From: Paulownia fortunei
Lineage: Eukaryota > Streptophyta > Magnoliopsida > Lamiales > Paulowniaceae
Assembly: GCA_019321725.1 (NCBI GenBank)
Contig: CM033107.1
Location: 20,823,445 to 20,887,444 of the forward strand
Length of the DNA stretch: 64,000 nucleotides
Reading direction: 5' to 3'
Positions within the stretch are counted from its first letter, which is position 1. Each line of letters starts with the position of its first letter. The notes under the pieces are model-generated. The model saw only the letters and a program-made list of their open reading frames with translations, was not told the origin of the DNA and made no database searches. Positions 10,438 to 22,780 of the stretch are shown piece after piece. The position numbers and the translations under genes were made by a program.

Positions 10438-13400
10438 ATTCATTTGAAGAGAACAAGAAACCCAAAGGCCAAGAATGTGGTGAAACAAAATTTCATCTGG
10501 GATTATGAATCTCTCTACTCTCATCTACCTTGTACAACCAAAAAGCCGACTGAGTTTCAATTCTTCAAATGAAGCCCTCACACTTTCAACTCCAAGGACA
10601 ATGGGGCAAAATGAATCTTCACCAACTTCCCTTCCTAATGGGCCATATTAGTGTTACCTGATCTTCTTTTTGCTGATCACAACCATGAATTACTTGTGTT
10701 ATTACTACAGCAATGTAAAATTGTCAATTTTGCAGAACTACTAATGGAGTACTTTTCTTACCATCACCAAGGAAATTCTTTAAAATGTTATTGAAATTGC
10801 CTTATACTACTGTGAATTTGATCAGTTACAAACAGATTACATTAGTCTTGAATTCACATTTATGTATGAGTAGAAAGATAGTCGATGAAAGAACTGAACA
10901 GAATTCCAGGATCAGCTGACAACATTTTAGAGTTTCTTGACTAAGGAAACTTGGACATTCATATCTGAAGACTGAGACTTTAGACTTTGTTAATTACAAG
11001 CAGCCTATGTTTTTCCACTGTATTGAAATTTTTATGCTTTTTCTTAAGTCCAATGTTGAACTTTAAGCTTTATTTATACAACTGACGACCAACGTTTAAT
11101 GTTTATCAAATCAAATCATCTGAATTTAGCTCTTGAACTCTTTCAATACACCTTTGTGTATAAATTTCAAGTTAATTTTAAAAAATTAACTTTTTCAAAC
11201 ATTCCACACATCAAAAATGACTATTATCAATCAAGAAACTGAAATTCTAAGGCTAGAAATTGTTAAAGTTAGATAAGAAAGACTAGAGATATATACAAGG
11301 GTCGTACTAATTTGTCTGAAAACAGGAATCTTGGAGGACTACATAATTGAATCATGCCCTGTTAACTGAATTCAGACAGTGGGATTCTAATGTTGTTTGT
11401 CATTGGGAAAGATAACAAAAGACTACGTTCATCCGTAAGGAAGTCATTATCGATATATAATGCACCTAATGAGCAGGGCAGATAGAGACAAGGTTTGGCA
11501 TATATTTTCTTGACTTTAACTGCAAATTTATGGACCACCATCAAAATGGGGTCCTGAATCTTAGTTCCATGGCTGTTTTTAGAGCCCAATTGTTTGAAGA
11601 GAGGAGTTTGTCTGTAGTGTTAGTTGTTAATGCCTAGTTTGGGATTCGTTTTCTCATTTAGAGCATTTGACCAAGTTTGTAATACCACAGGTACATTTTT
11701 TTTATGAAATGTATATCCTTTAAATGCGTATTAAATAAATATTCAAGACTCATAACTACAACCCACTTTCTATCACCTAGCTCTCTATGGACACTATAAA
11801 ACTAGGATGGGGCTAAAATCATTCTCAGAAGGACATGATATCACATTATGGCTGAAGAAGAAGATTTTGAAAGGATTTTCATTTTCGTTCTAGAGATATT
11901 ATTCAAATAAAAAATTTTACAGACTTAAACACTGAGAGAGGTTAGGGTAGAATATATTTCTCATAATTAGGTCATCATCTCCAACAACTTATGATTATGT
12001 TGTGTTTTAGGTTTTTAGCTTGGAAACATTACTCTCACATTAAATCAAATTATTGTCCGCCCAGTAGCAGTAGCCCTGATTCCAATAAAAACCATTTGTC
12101 CGAAGCATCCCATGGACTTTGAGATTAGCTCCAAATTATAACACTCCCTGCTCTGCCCTACTTCGTTCATATGTTTGAGGGAAAAACTGTTGGATGTACA
12201 AATGAATTAATTAAATAGCTCTTAATTTTTTTGTCCCATATTTATAATTTTTATTTTTTTAAGATGTTTTAAAATAAAAATCTATTTCTTAAAATAAAAC
12301 TTTTTTTTTTTTTTTTGGCATAAATATTCTCTTTTTCTTAAAGTAATAATGCGACGCCATTAATTCTCGATCACTGTGTTTGAGGACAATTTTGTAAAAT
12401 TTTTCAAAAAATCTACTTTTTCAATTCTTATTCAAAACACTATATTCATACTAGATAGCAAATGGACTTGAGGAGCATTTAAGGTTTTGAAGCTTCCATT
12501 CCACCAAACTCCTCAAGGAATATTAATTAGCTTGTGCACCACCTATTCCTGATTTTGAACAAAGAAAGTCTTTCTAGTTTCTTCAATAATTTTCCTCTAA
12601 AATACTGGCATGAAGCGGTATTTGACCAAAACCTAACTAGTTTTCACTCACCATCATCATACACGCACAATCCAAAATTATTTGTGTCTGATAAGTCTAC
12701 ATGTATGAAGTATTAAAATCATTTGAAAGAGATGGACACGAACGTACACGTATTTATATATTTCTCCTGAAACTATGCACCTTTCACTATCGTACGTCTT
12801 TTTTACTGTAAGAATGGCGACTGTAAATTTGGCAAAAATTCATTAATTAATTCTATGCTAATTTAGAGATGGTACTCAAAAGTTATTAAAAAAAATTATT
12901 TGTTCATAATGGCATAATGGCATCATCATCTGCATATATAGTACCATTGTAAAGGGAGGGGTATTTACCTTGTCTTTTTTTTTTTTTTTTCTAATGCCTT
13001 AGCTGACTTTTTTTGCCCTCAATTTTCACTTACGTATCATGTGGGTAGAAAGAAGCAATAACGGAAGGATTTACCCATGGAAATCAGTCAAAAAAATCAT
13101 TTTTCTGGTGGAAAATAGAGTGAGGGTACATTAGTTGTTTTAAGAGTGTAAAGTGACAATTTTTTTAAATTAAGGGTGCAAATTGCCAATAGAGTCCATT
13201 TAGAGAGGGTGTATAATGACAATTACCCTAATAAATTATGCCATGTCCAATTAATATCACATTAATTAGTCAACATACTAAACTTAAGGATAATCTCATG
13301 GGATCATCACCGTAGTGGAGGAGAGAATGTAATATGTAGGTATAATATATGTCGCATTCGATGTATTGTTCATCGAATACAACATCTCAATGATCATAAT

Positions 13401-15160
13401 GTGTAACTTAATCACACAATGATTATACACTTAAATTCAATTATTGCTAATTTTTTGGGGTTAGAACACAAAGAAATTTCATTTTAAATTCTCTAGCTAG
13501 ATGGCTTGCCTTTGAGATCTCCTAGCGTCCTCTGTGGTTTGATTGCCCTATTATACCCCTCTTTAAGTTTGATTTATAGTTTTGTAAATGTTGCACTAAG
13601 TACACATATATTAGGTGCAGCATCCACAATCATATTCAATGATGAAAAAAAATGCACTCATCATTCTTTTTGGCCATATGAATAAATGTCAATTAGGAAT
13701 TTTTATTTAATGCATTAGCGAAGGTATGACTCACATCTCTAAAGTTCTATATAGTCATATTAGAATAGGGAACTGCGTTCGGCTAGATAATTTTAATTTG
13801 TTACTAGGTAGATTTCTTGCTTGTAGAAGTTATATAGGCTATATCCCAGGTATGCTTGAAAGGCAAAAAATCCTATTCTATTTTTCTAGATCAGGATCAT
13901 TGGATGCCTAAAATGGAAAGTTGGTGGATCTATGTATATATTGGGATGATATGAAAGATATGTTAGTATTTTAGATCTAACCAAATTGATGAATTATTCC
14001 TAAAGGTTTCCATCAAATTAGTGCTAGTTCATATCAAACTAGTGCTAGTTGATGAGAGTTCCTTCATAAACTACCCTCACTTCGACGATCAACCCTGGCA
14101 CATTTAGGTTTAGCCATTCTAGTCATCAGGACCAATGCAATTCAACTATATTTTTTTAAAAGATGCAAAAGGTGTTAATATGTCCTATCTACATAGAAAG
14201 CTTATCATCTTCCACATATTATTAGTGGATGATAGAACCGCTATCACTTTGGCTATAGGCTTTATTTCGATCTTAAATTTGTTTGAAAAAACAGGAAATG
14301 AAATATTTGAAAATTATTACTCATATTTTCTTTTCTGAAGAACATAATACTAACTGATGTAGAATGATGCCATCATGTCTTGTGTTTTCTTCTAAAACCA
14401 AAGAAAGGAAAATATTTCCACTATTGCCACATTAGTTGAATCCATGATTATTGAACTAATTCTAAAATGCTTCTTTGTAATTTGTTTCGACTCCAGAAGA
14501 TTTTTTAAACTATTGTGAACCGCAAATGTTCAATTAGTTTGCATAGAAATTTGGTCAGAGTCTGTCTATTAGTTTACTAATTTTGAAAAGTTCAATCAGA
14601 AAATTTCATAAATAGTCAATGGATTTTATCTTGTTAAAGAAGAAAGTATTGAATAGAAAATATATCTTCAGTTTGATAATATATATGTGTGTGTGTGTGT
14701 GTATATATATATTTGTCAATTCTGAAATCTAATTGGTCAATTGGATTCAAATTAAACTGCAAGTCTGTAGGTCTTAATTTGATTTAATTAAACAACAAAC
14801 AATTTAGCCAAGTGATGCTAATATATTGAATGATAATAATTTTAGGGAAAGCAAAGAGCAAAATATTAATTGCACCCACTGACTAAGGAGCCTGATGACT
14901 CCATCTCAATATAAATCTAAGAAGAATGTTGTCCAAATAATAATGCTAAACAAATTAGGAGTGGGACACCATATTTTTCACTCTGAAATTTTAGATTGTG
15001 CAAAATTTTGTATTTGATTGTTTGGCCTCATCAAATATTCAACCTTTCTACAAATCATGGTCAAAAATTGTAAAACCAAGTAATCATTGAATAAGGGTAC
15101 ATACATTATTTCAATAAAAAAAGTAATGGTTGATCTAATGGTCAACTAATAGAAGAAGAG
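10438..15160. other. Intergenic DNA without a recognised gene
   Basis: Short frames only; none resembles a known family. Visible items are poly-T runs (12300, 12978), a compound (AT)n(GT)n(AT)n microsatellite at about 14680-14713, and a short direct repeat of a tcaaa.tagtgctagtt block at 14010-14050. The first few hundred bases after 10437 should include the 3' UTR of the MYB gene. Confidence 0.6.
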
Positions 15161-15801
15161 TGTAATGTGGAGAATGTCAGAACTGACCTATATTGCTTGA
15201 ATGAATGGCTAAGTTAAAAGAAAAGTGGTTAAATTGGGTCATTGATGTCTTGAATAGCTACGAGGGTAGTTAGCCGATCACTAGCTCAGTACATAAGCTA
15301 GGAATGCACACAACCTGTTATGTGTATCATATGAGCTACGAGTGTGCGCGAGTTATTATGTGTGTATTGTATGATTTACTATCACACCAGGGCAAGTCGT
15401 ACCTCCTTGAAGGACTTGCATCCTCTAGGTCAGGCAGGATCATGTGGAAAGATGGAATGAAACGGTTATTATTAGAAAGTGATATAGAATCTTATTTAGG
15501 ATAGATTAAGGGGTATGATTATATGTACATAAGGCAGTTATAACAAATTGAGATTTGAATCTCTATTCTACCCTTAAGTAAGAGGATTTACCTCAAAAAA
15601 TAAGTTACACTTTTGATATATGATACTTATATTCTTTGCATACTTTCATTTTCTTCTCCAAGCACCCAGGTGACTTGAGCGTCAGAGATCTTACACCGAG
15701 TCTGTTCGGCGTCAGTTTTGTAGGTTTTCCAACTAGTGGAGGAAGGAAAAAAAGCAGCATATTATCATTTGGAGTGTACCTATTGCATTCGGTGCGCTAC
15801 A
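15161..15801 (+). repeat. 5' LTR of the Tat-lineage element
   Basis: It runs from TGTAATGTGG to ..GGTGCGCTACA and matches 25041-25718 along its whole length, including the blocks atgagctacgagtg, cctccttgaaggactt and ttttcttctccaagcac. It is about 37 bp shorter than the 3' copy, partly because the 3' copy has an extra stretch around 25262-25280. Confidence 0.9.
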
Positions 15802-15820
15802 AATTCGTGTCGTCTGTGGG
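15802..15820 (+). other. Likely primer-binding region of the Tat-lineage element
   Basis: Immediately after the 5' LTR the sequence reads aattcgtgtcgtctgtggg. Plant Ty3/gypsy elements of this type usually have a TTGGCGCCGTCTGTGGG-like stretch at this spot, which overlaps the tRNA primer site. Here it appears mutated. The identity of the primer tRNA cannot be told. Confidence 0.5.
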
Positions 15821-16199
15821 AAGGTTTGTGAGTTATGGTGTAAGATGACCGCAAAGGGAGTCCAAGGTAAAGGTACGTTAAACAAAGCTCCATTGCAAAT
15901 CACCAGGCGGAGCCATGCAGGATATGGGTGGAAATGATAGTCCACCTCCAATAACGCTCGGAGTACCTCCGTTCCGGATGGTGGAAGCACCACGAATGAA
16001 TTTGGCCTCAAAATTTGGAGTTGGGGTATTGGGCAAATCACCATCGAGCAGTTAAATTATTTGATCACTACTGCAGTAGACACAGTCTTGCAAAGAAGTT
16101 GGGCCTATCCACTGCCATGAGAAGTACCTGAGAGGCACCCCCACCATGAAAAAATAGAAAAAAGTTATATTGGGGAATGCCAGAGCAAGACACAGGTGA

Positions 16200-17220
16200 A
16201 AGAATCTGATATGTCTGAAAAATTGGAGACTTGCATAATGAGCTTAAGGAAATGAAAATGAAGATGGCTGGGAAGAGTTTGGTCACAAAAAGGGAAATCC
16301 CTTTCACTAAAGAAGTGATGATGGATGACCTGTCTGCTAATTTCATGTCATTAAATTATGAATATGATGGCACTACGGACTCGTGGGAGCATTTGTGCCA
16401 GTTCGAAAATTCAACTCTCTTACACAAATACTCCGACAAGGTAAAATGCAAGATGTTCCTAATCATCTTGTCCATATTAGCTCAATAATGATTCAGTCAA
16501 CTACCTCCAAATTCAATCCATTCCTTTGAAGGATTCAACTCTTCATTTTTGCGTTAGTTTGCAAGTTCTAGAAAGCATCAGAAATTATCTCTAACTTGGT
16601 TTAATATGAAGTAAAAGGACAACGACTCACGATGGAGCTACATAAAGAGATTTACATCAGTTGTTCTAGAAGTACCTTCAGCCATTCATGAGGTACTCTC
16701 TAATGCGTTGGCTCAAGGCTTACAAGATAGAGAATTCTTCAAGTTGTTGGCTAAGAGATCAGCTAAGAGTTTGATGATAGGCTAAAAAGTACATCAACGT
16801 AGAAAAAGCCCAAATGATGAAAAAAGAGGAAACTGATGACAAAAAAAATGATAGAAGGAAACCAGTCAAAGAGGTAGAGGGATTTGTCAAAAATCCAAAA
16901 CCTGATGAGTGACCTGCGCTTTTGTCTATGCTAAGAGAGCCTAAAAAATTCACTCCTCTTCAAATGCCTAAGGCACAGATCTTGATGGCAATCGCAAGGC
17001 ACAAAGAATTGAGATAGCCTAGCAATTATTCATCGACCTCGGTAAAAACTAAATCCAATATTTTTTGTGTATTTCATAATGAATATGGGCATTCTATGGA
17101 AGATTATCATCATTTGAGAGATGAAATAGAAAGAATAGCGATGAAGGGATAGCTTAATGATTAGGTTAGAGAAGAAGAAGAGAACAAGTGGCTGAGCGAA
17201 AAAAATGCCCAACCTACATG
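16200..17220 (+). pseudogene. gag relic of the Tat-lineage element
   Basis: The frame 16231-16488 reads IPFTKEVM, then LSANFMSLNYEYDGTTDSWEH and YSDKVKCKMF, matching the plant retrotransposon gag core. In broken frames it continues with WSYIKRFTSVVLEVPSA, LAQGLQDREFFKLLAKRSAK and an FHNEYGHSTEDYHHLRDEI stretch near 17070-17130, which replaces the zinc-knuckle region as in Tat elements. Multiple stops mark it as dead. Confidence 0.88.
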
Positions 17221-17289
17221 GATAAAATAGGGATACCGAAGAAAAAAGAGTAGCAGCGACACTTGAGGAAAATTCCCCTCAGGCTCCCA

Positions 17290-17765
17290 GGGGACTGATA
17301 CAAATGATAGTAGGTGGCCCTATGGATAGAGACTCCAATCGAGCTAGGAAGTGTATGCTTGACCTATCCGTAGGAATACAGTGGGAGATGTCAATAGTAT
17401 CAATAGTAGCTCTATATTTTAGTTTGGGACCCATGATACGTGAGGCCTGTATGTACCTCACAATGATGCCCTGGTCATCACTGCGATTGTCGTTAATTTT
17501 GATGTAGCCAGAGTAATGGTTGACAGAGGAAGTTCCGTTGATGTTCTATTTTATGAGGCATATAAAAAAGTAAATTTAGACATGGAGATGCAACCAGTAG
17601 AGATAACTTTGTTTAGCTTTGGGGAATGGATGGTCGACCCTGTTGAGCAAGTCATTCTACCCCTATCATTGGGTGTCAAGCCCATGTGCAAGACCGGGAT
17701 GATTAAGTTCTTAGTTGTAGACTTTTTCAGCCTATCATATTATTCTAAGCAAACCTTCTTTTAAT
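17290..17765 (+). pseudogene. Aspartic protease region of the Tat-lineage element
   Basis: The reading begins with QMIVGGPMDRDSNRARK (17304 on), the usual link before protease, then a broken stretch, and then MVDRGSSVDVLFYEAYKK at 17516. The normal active-site motif in this family is VDSGSSVDILF or VDGGSSVD; here the middle residue is R (DRGSS), so the catalytic D-S/T-G triad is altered. It ends in frame breaks after 17764. Confidence 0.85.
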
Positions 17766-17999
17766 CCCTTCCAAGTTATAGTGTCTACTTTCCACATAAA
17801 ATTGAAATTTTCGGTGGACGAAGGGGTAAGAGAGGTCGAAGGAGAACAACATTCAATCAAGAAATGTTATGTAGAGGTTGTTAGAAAAGCAGAACAAAAG
17901 AAATCCAAGAAAGAGAGAGAACCAGAAGAGGAACACCCTCTGAAGATTTTGAAAACAGATGAGGCAAGAGGACCATCTGCCGAATAAGTGCATATTCAA

Positions 18000-19060
18000 C
18001 CAAATGAGGAACTAATTAACATAGAATTAGTCCTATGAGACCTAGCAAAAACTACTAGGATGGGCACACAACTCAGTCCTAAACTGATAAATGAGATATC
18101 TTAGTTTTTGAGAGATAATATGGATATTTTCGCCTGGTCTGCACATGATTTGGAGAGAATTGATCTTGAGGTAGTAGTGCATCACCTCAACGTTGACCTA
18201 ACCCGCAAATTAGTAAAATAGAAAAAGAGACACTTTGGTCTGGAAAAAGACAAGATCATCTAAAAGGATGTGAAAATTATTGGAAGCTAGTCATATAAAA
18301 GAAATTCAATTCCTTGAATGGCTGTCGAATGCAGCTTTGGTACCAAAAACAAAAGAAAAATGGAAAATGTACATTGACTTCCAAGATCTAAACAAAGTTT
18401 GTCCTAAAGATCATTACTCTTTACCTCTAAAAAACCAGTTGGTTGATTCCACTTTGGGGTGTAAGCTACTAAGTATGATAGATGCATCACAAGGATATCA
18501 CCAGATCATGTTAGCACTAGAGGACAAAAAAAAAGTAAGTTTTATCACTTCCATAAGAACTGGTAAGTTTTATTCCTAAGAAAGGCTAGCAAGTTTGAAT
18601 TATCTACTGAGTGCCAGAAAGCCTTTAACAAGTTGAAAGGATTTTTAGCAGAGCTACCTTTACTTACCAAACCCCTGTAAGGTGAAACGTTTTATGTTTA
18701 TATATCCATAAGTGAGCTTGCTATTAACTCTATTCTGTTAAAAGAAGTAAGCCAACAGAAGCTTATATATTATGTGAGCAATTATTGTGGAAAGCTGAAG
18801 GCAAATATTCACAGATTGAAAAAGGAGGGTTGGCACTTATAACAATAGACAGACAACTCAGGCCATATTTCTTATCACATAAAATAGTGGTTTGAACTAA
18901 TCTACCATTAAGACAGATATTGAGCAAACCTAATGCTTCAGGTCAAGATGGTCAAGTGGGTTGTAGAGATGGGCAAGTATGATATAGAATATCAATCTTG
19001 AGTAGCTATAAAAGCTCAGGATTTGGCAGATTTCTTACAAAAATTAATATAGACTTACGA
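18000..19060 (+). pseudogene. Reverse transcriptase and RNase H of the Tat-lineage element, catalytic centre deleted
   Basis: The RT N-terminal half is clear at 18280-18560: EFLSNA-like start, VPKTKEKWKMYIDFQDLNK, CPKDHYSLP, LLSMIDASQGYHQIMLA and VSFITS. The reading then jumps at about 18575 straight to KASKFE..TECQKAFNKLKGFLAELPLLTKP, which belongs far downstream in the family. Several hundred bases, including the palm segment with the YVDD box, are therefore missing. RNase H remains follow to about 19060 (YYVSN, then VKWVVEMGKYDIEYQ and AQDLADFL), with many stops. Confidence 0.87.
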
Positions 19061-19069
19061 AAACCCTAA

Positions 19070-19455
19070 AATATGGTTATTATATGTGGAAGGCTCAGCC
19101 ATCGTAACTGGCTATGGTGCAAGTATTATATTGACCAGCCTCGAGGGAGATTAGTTAGAGTTCGCAATAATATTTGAGTTCAAAACATCAAACAATGAGG
19201 CGGAATATAAGGCATTTGTAAGAGGGCTGAAAATGGTGCTTGAGCTCGGGGTAAAGCACCTAGTCATTTATTCTGACTCAAGATTGGCCATATAGTAGGT
19301 AAGAGAAAAGTTCATGGCCAAAGAAAAAAGGATAAAAAATTATGTTGAGTAGGTCTCTCAGCTGAAAAAACAGTTTGAAAATATTGAGTTAAACCATGTA
19401 CCATAAGCTGAGAATGCTAAAGCAGATTATATTTCTAAGATTGCAAGCTCTATTA
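19070..19455 (+). pseudogene. Second (archaeal-type) RNase H of the Tat-lineage element
   Basis: The reading WLLYVEGSAIVTGYGASI, then KTSNNEAEYKAFVRGLKM, LVIYSDSRLAI and ENAKADYISKIAS gives the acidic pattern D/E..E..D..D of the extra RNase H that distinguishes the Tat lineage. The first acidic residue is E here where D is usual (YVDGS). Three or more stops interrupt it. Confidence 0.85.
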
Positions 19456-19559
19456 TTGATTGTAAAACTCAAAAGATCACCTTATTGACAGCCTATCAGC
19501 ACAGTTTAGGAGAGAAAAATAGTAGAAGGAAAAGAAGATTGGAGATCAAGCATATTCGA

Positions 19560-20705
19560 GTATTTGCAATATGAAAAATTATCTCAAGATAAAAGAGAGG
19601 CAACCCGACTTTAGGTACGAGTTGCTAGATTTTGTATTATCAATAATTCATTATACAAATAAGCTTTCTCTACATATTTGAGGTGTTTGTCACTAGAAGA
19701 AAGAGCTTATATGTTGCCGAAAAATCATGAAAGATGATGCGGAGATCATAGTGGATGTCGTGCATTGGCCTTCAAAGCAGTCAGGGTTGGGTAATTCTGG
19801 CCCATAATAAAGAAGGATGCTAAGAATTTGATCAAGACTTGTGAAAAATGCCAGAAACATGTACCCCTAATACACCAACCAGCCGAAGAGCTGTAGGTCA
19901 TGAGTCACCTTACCCATTTTCCATGGAGGATTGATATTATAGGATATTTTTCCCTAGCCTTGAGGTAAAGAAAATTTTTGATAGTAACAGTGGATTATTT
20001 CAGCAAATGGGTAAAAGTTGAACTAGTGGCTAAAATATCAAAGTCACAGGTGATAAAGTTCTTGTGGGTAAACATAGTATACAAATACAGCATAATCTGA
20101 TCTCTAATAATGGTATCTAGTTCCAAGGAAAGAAGGTCAGGAGCTAGTGTGCTGAAATAAAGATCAGCCAACACTTCACTTCAGTAGCTCACCCCCAGGC
20201 CAATGGGCAAGTTGAGGTAACTAATCAAATAATCTTATAAGGGATCAAAACTAGACTAGACAAAGCAAGAGGAGGTTGGATGGATGAATTAAATCGTATG
20301 ACCCTAAGAACCACAACATGGGAAACTCCATTCAACTTAGTGTATGGGGTAGAAATTGTTTATACTTGCTGAAATTGGAATGGAAACTCACCGAATCCAA
20401 AACTTCAAAGAGGAGCAAAATAACGAGCTTATGAGAGAAGTGTTGGATTAGGTTGATGAAAATAGAGAATTGGCATATGTGTGGATGGAGGTGTATAAGA
20501 TTAGAATCCAAGCAAGGTATGCTCAAAAGGTTAGGAAGAGAAGTTTTCAAGTTGGGGACTTGGTACTATGGCAAGCTGATGCTTTGAAACAAACCAGTAA
20601 GCTAAAGGCAAATTGGGAAGGTCCATATAAGGTAAAGCCAGCTGAGCTCAACCTCCTTAGATCCTTTAGAGGGTTCATAGAGACTGACCTTCCAAGCGAA
20701 TGATT
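19560..20705 (+). pseudogene. Integrase of the Tat-lineage element
   Basis: Fragments in changing frames follow the usual order: a zinc-binding HHCC-like part near 19700-19870 (ending CEKCQKH), the catalytic core (WRIDI-IGYF, VTVDYFSKWVKVE, then QHFTSVAHPQANGQVEVTN at about 20170-20225) and the C-terminal part SFQVGDLVLWQADALK..KLKANWEGPYKV (20540-20635). The end of the frame passes directly into the first ~88-bp tandem repeat. Confidence 0.88.
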
Positions 20706-20920
20706 TAAGAAAAATCCTAAGCTAGGACCAACAATGTTTGGCCTCCTTATGTTCATTGGAGGTTTCATAGGAATCGACCTCTTTAGGGAGTGATTTTAAA
20801 ATCTTAAGATAGGACCGGCTGAGCTAGGCCTCATTAGGTCCTTTGGAGGGTTCGCAAAGACCGACCTCCAAGGAGAATAATTTAAGAAATCCTAAGATAG
20901 GACTATCTGAGCTTGGCCTC
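20641..20920 (+). repeat. Tandem repeat array, about 88-bp unit, 3.2 copies
   Basis: Units start at 20641, 20731, 20818 and 20906 (periods 90, 87, 88). Each begins gctgagct..cctcc and contains a ggaggttc or gagggttc block, a gaccgacct block and an aatcctaagataggacc block. The array begins inside the integrase 3' end. Tandem subrepeats at this location are common in Tat elements. Confidence 0.9.
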
Positions 20921-21169
20921 CATAATCAGAAATATTTAAAAGCTTTATTATAGCACCTTCGTCATCAGGGTTCTCTATCTCCCCATTAGAGTTATCATCT
21001 TCAACATCAATGGCAGGCTTATCTTAATGATCCTAAAGAGCTAAAACATCTCTAGGTTGATGTAGGATAGGCTGGGGTGCAAGGTCCTCCGAAATATAGC
21101 ATTAGTAGATTTCTGAAGAATCTGTAGCATTAGTAGCCAGAGCTAATTTCCCATGCATGGGGGAATTTG

Positions 21170-22780
21170 CTCAATAGCTTGATCTAAGTTCGGATCCAGA
21201 CCAGTATAGCCTAATTTTTTGACCTATCCTAAGTAGTGAGTGAAGCCGTGAATCAGGTATTCCAGAGCTCTGGAAGTTAGATGATCGAGGGGCTCGAGAG
21301 ACTATAAAAATCTTTTCTTCTCCTGGGCCTATTCGGCGCGACTTGTGAGAAGGCCTGATGTATGACATTCAGCTCAAGAGATGGAGGCCTCCTTGATGGC
21401 TTTCAGCATCTGCTACTCCATTCTATTCCTATCCATCTCCACTTCAGCCACTTTATCCTCTAAGAAAGCATACTTACCCTTGGCTATGTCAAGATCAACT
21501 TCCAGCTTGCCCGCATGAGTTTGAGCATGTTGCAGTCATTGCTATAAGCCCTCATTCTCTTGTTTGAGCTCTTCCTCCTCTGAGGTAGGTAATCCAGACC
21601 ACAAGTCATTCATTAGAGAGCTCAGATATAAAATAGCTTAAAAAAAATGTCAAATCGCATTATTCATTGAGTCAATGTAGAGACAGTGGATATTACCTTT
21701 GAGACATGATATGCTAAGTGACCCACTTAGGTATCATAATCCATAGATCCAAAAAGTTATTGATCTATGGAATTGGGTACTCCTTGGAGCCACTCAGCAT
21801 AAAGGCTTCCATCCCTCGTCTCCAGCACTGAGCTACTGGTAAAGAATGTGGTATTTAGAAAAGCAGAAGTGTTGAGACGAGAACACTAAGTCGATAAAGA
21901 ACTACCATCCCCAGTTGGTGTTGGGCATTTTCCTTAACTGCATGAGCTAGTAGGTGCAGTGGGTTGATGAGAAGAAGATAATCAAATAGTGGTAGAAGGG
22001 GCTAAGAAGCTGGTGTTGTAGCTCGGGCGATAGTAGTAAGGGACTGAGCTGTAGGTGCACTAATTAAAGAAACTCGTGCCTGACCCTTCGGGTGGCTAGA
22101 CCTACTAGCAGTCTTCTGGGCACAGTAAACAGCAAGCAAGAGGGACTTCACCAACTTATCTGAAATAGAAAAAAGAAAAAGAAAAATAGTTAACACATTT
22201 GTTAGATGCTAAATTACAGGATCTATCAAGGAAAGTTAGTACCTATAGGTTGAGGAAGCGGAACAGCCTTAGGACTTAACTAAAAATGGTAGAGAAGAGC
22301 CCATGAATCAGCTAATAAACCTACATGGTAAGGGTTGTGGTTTAATCGACGAGCTAGGGATTCCTTGGCAGAGTCAAGTTCATGTGCACGACCTTAATGA
22401 GGCAGGTCAGTAATCCAAGTGGTGGTAAATTTCCAAGGATCAATAGAAGAAAAAAAATACTTTTTCTTCCAACCACAATGGGAACTTTGAATCCCTTCCA
22501 AAAATCTTGCTAGGCCACGAGATGTAAAACAGAAAAGGCCTGGGTTGGAGGGCTTAACGTAGAAGAAAGCTCATCATAATTTATGGTTGGGTTATACCTG
22601 AAGTGGTTAACTGCTATCCAAAAACTAACCATGAGTTGATAGAAGATAGGAATGAGCTGCATCAAGAGGATGTCGAAGCTCTTTGAAATACGATAGAATA
22701 GGTCAAGTACAAGAAACTTAAGCCCCACTTAAAACTAATCTACAAAAAAAGTGACATAACCAGGTGTTCATGAAATATAT
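21170..22780 (-). pseudogene. Antisense ORF of the Tat-lineage element, C-terminal part
   Basis: On the minus strand the reading at 22728-22510 (LKFLVLDLFYRISKSFDILL, then LIPIFYQLMVSFWIAVNHF) matches the plant transposase_28-like pattern, in which a PLPPF..VL..L...P.QL.PNS segment is followed by a hydrophobic helix. It continues in broken frames to about 21170. Known Tat elements carry such an antisense frame; its product has no settled function. The gene is cut from its N-terminus by the LTR at 22781-24325. Confidence 0.65.

Noticed and set aside
15304..15504. 66-codon frame in the 5' LTR
   Set aside because: It lies wholly in the LTR and is not kept open in the 3' LTR copy.
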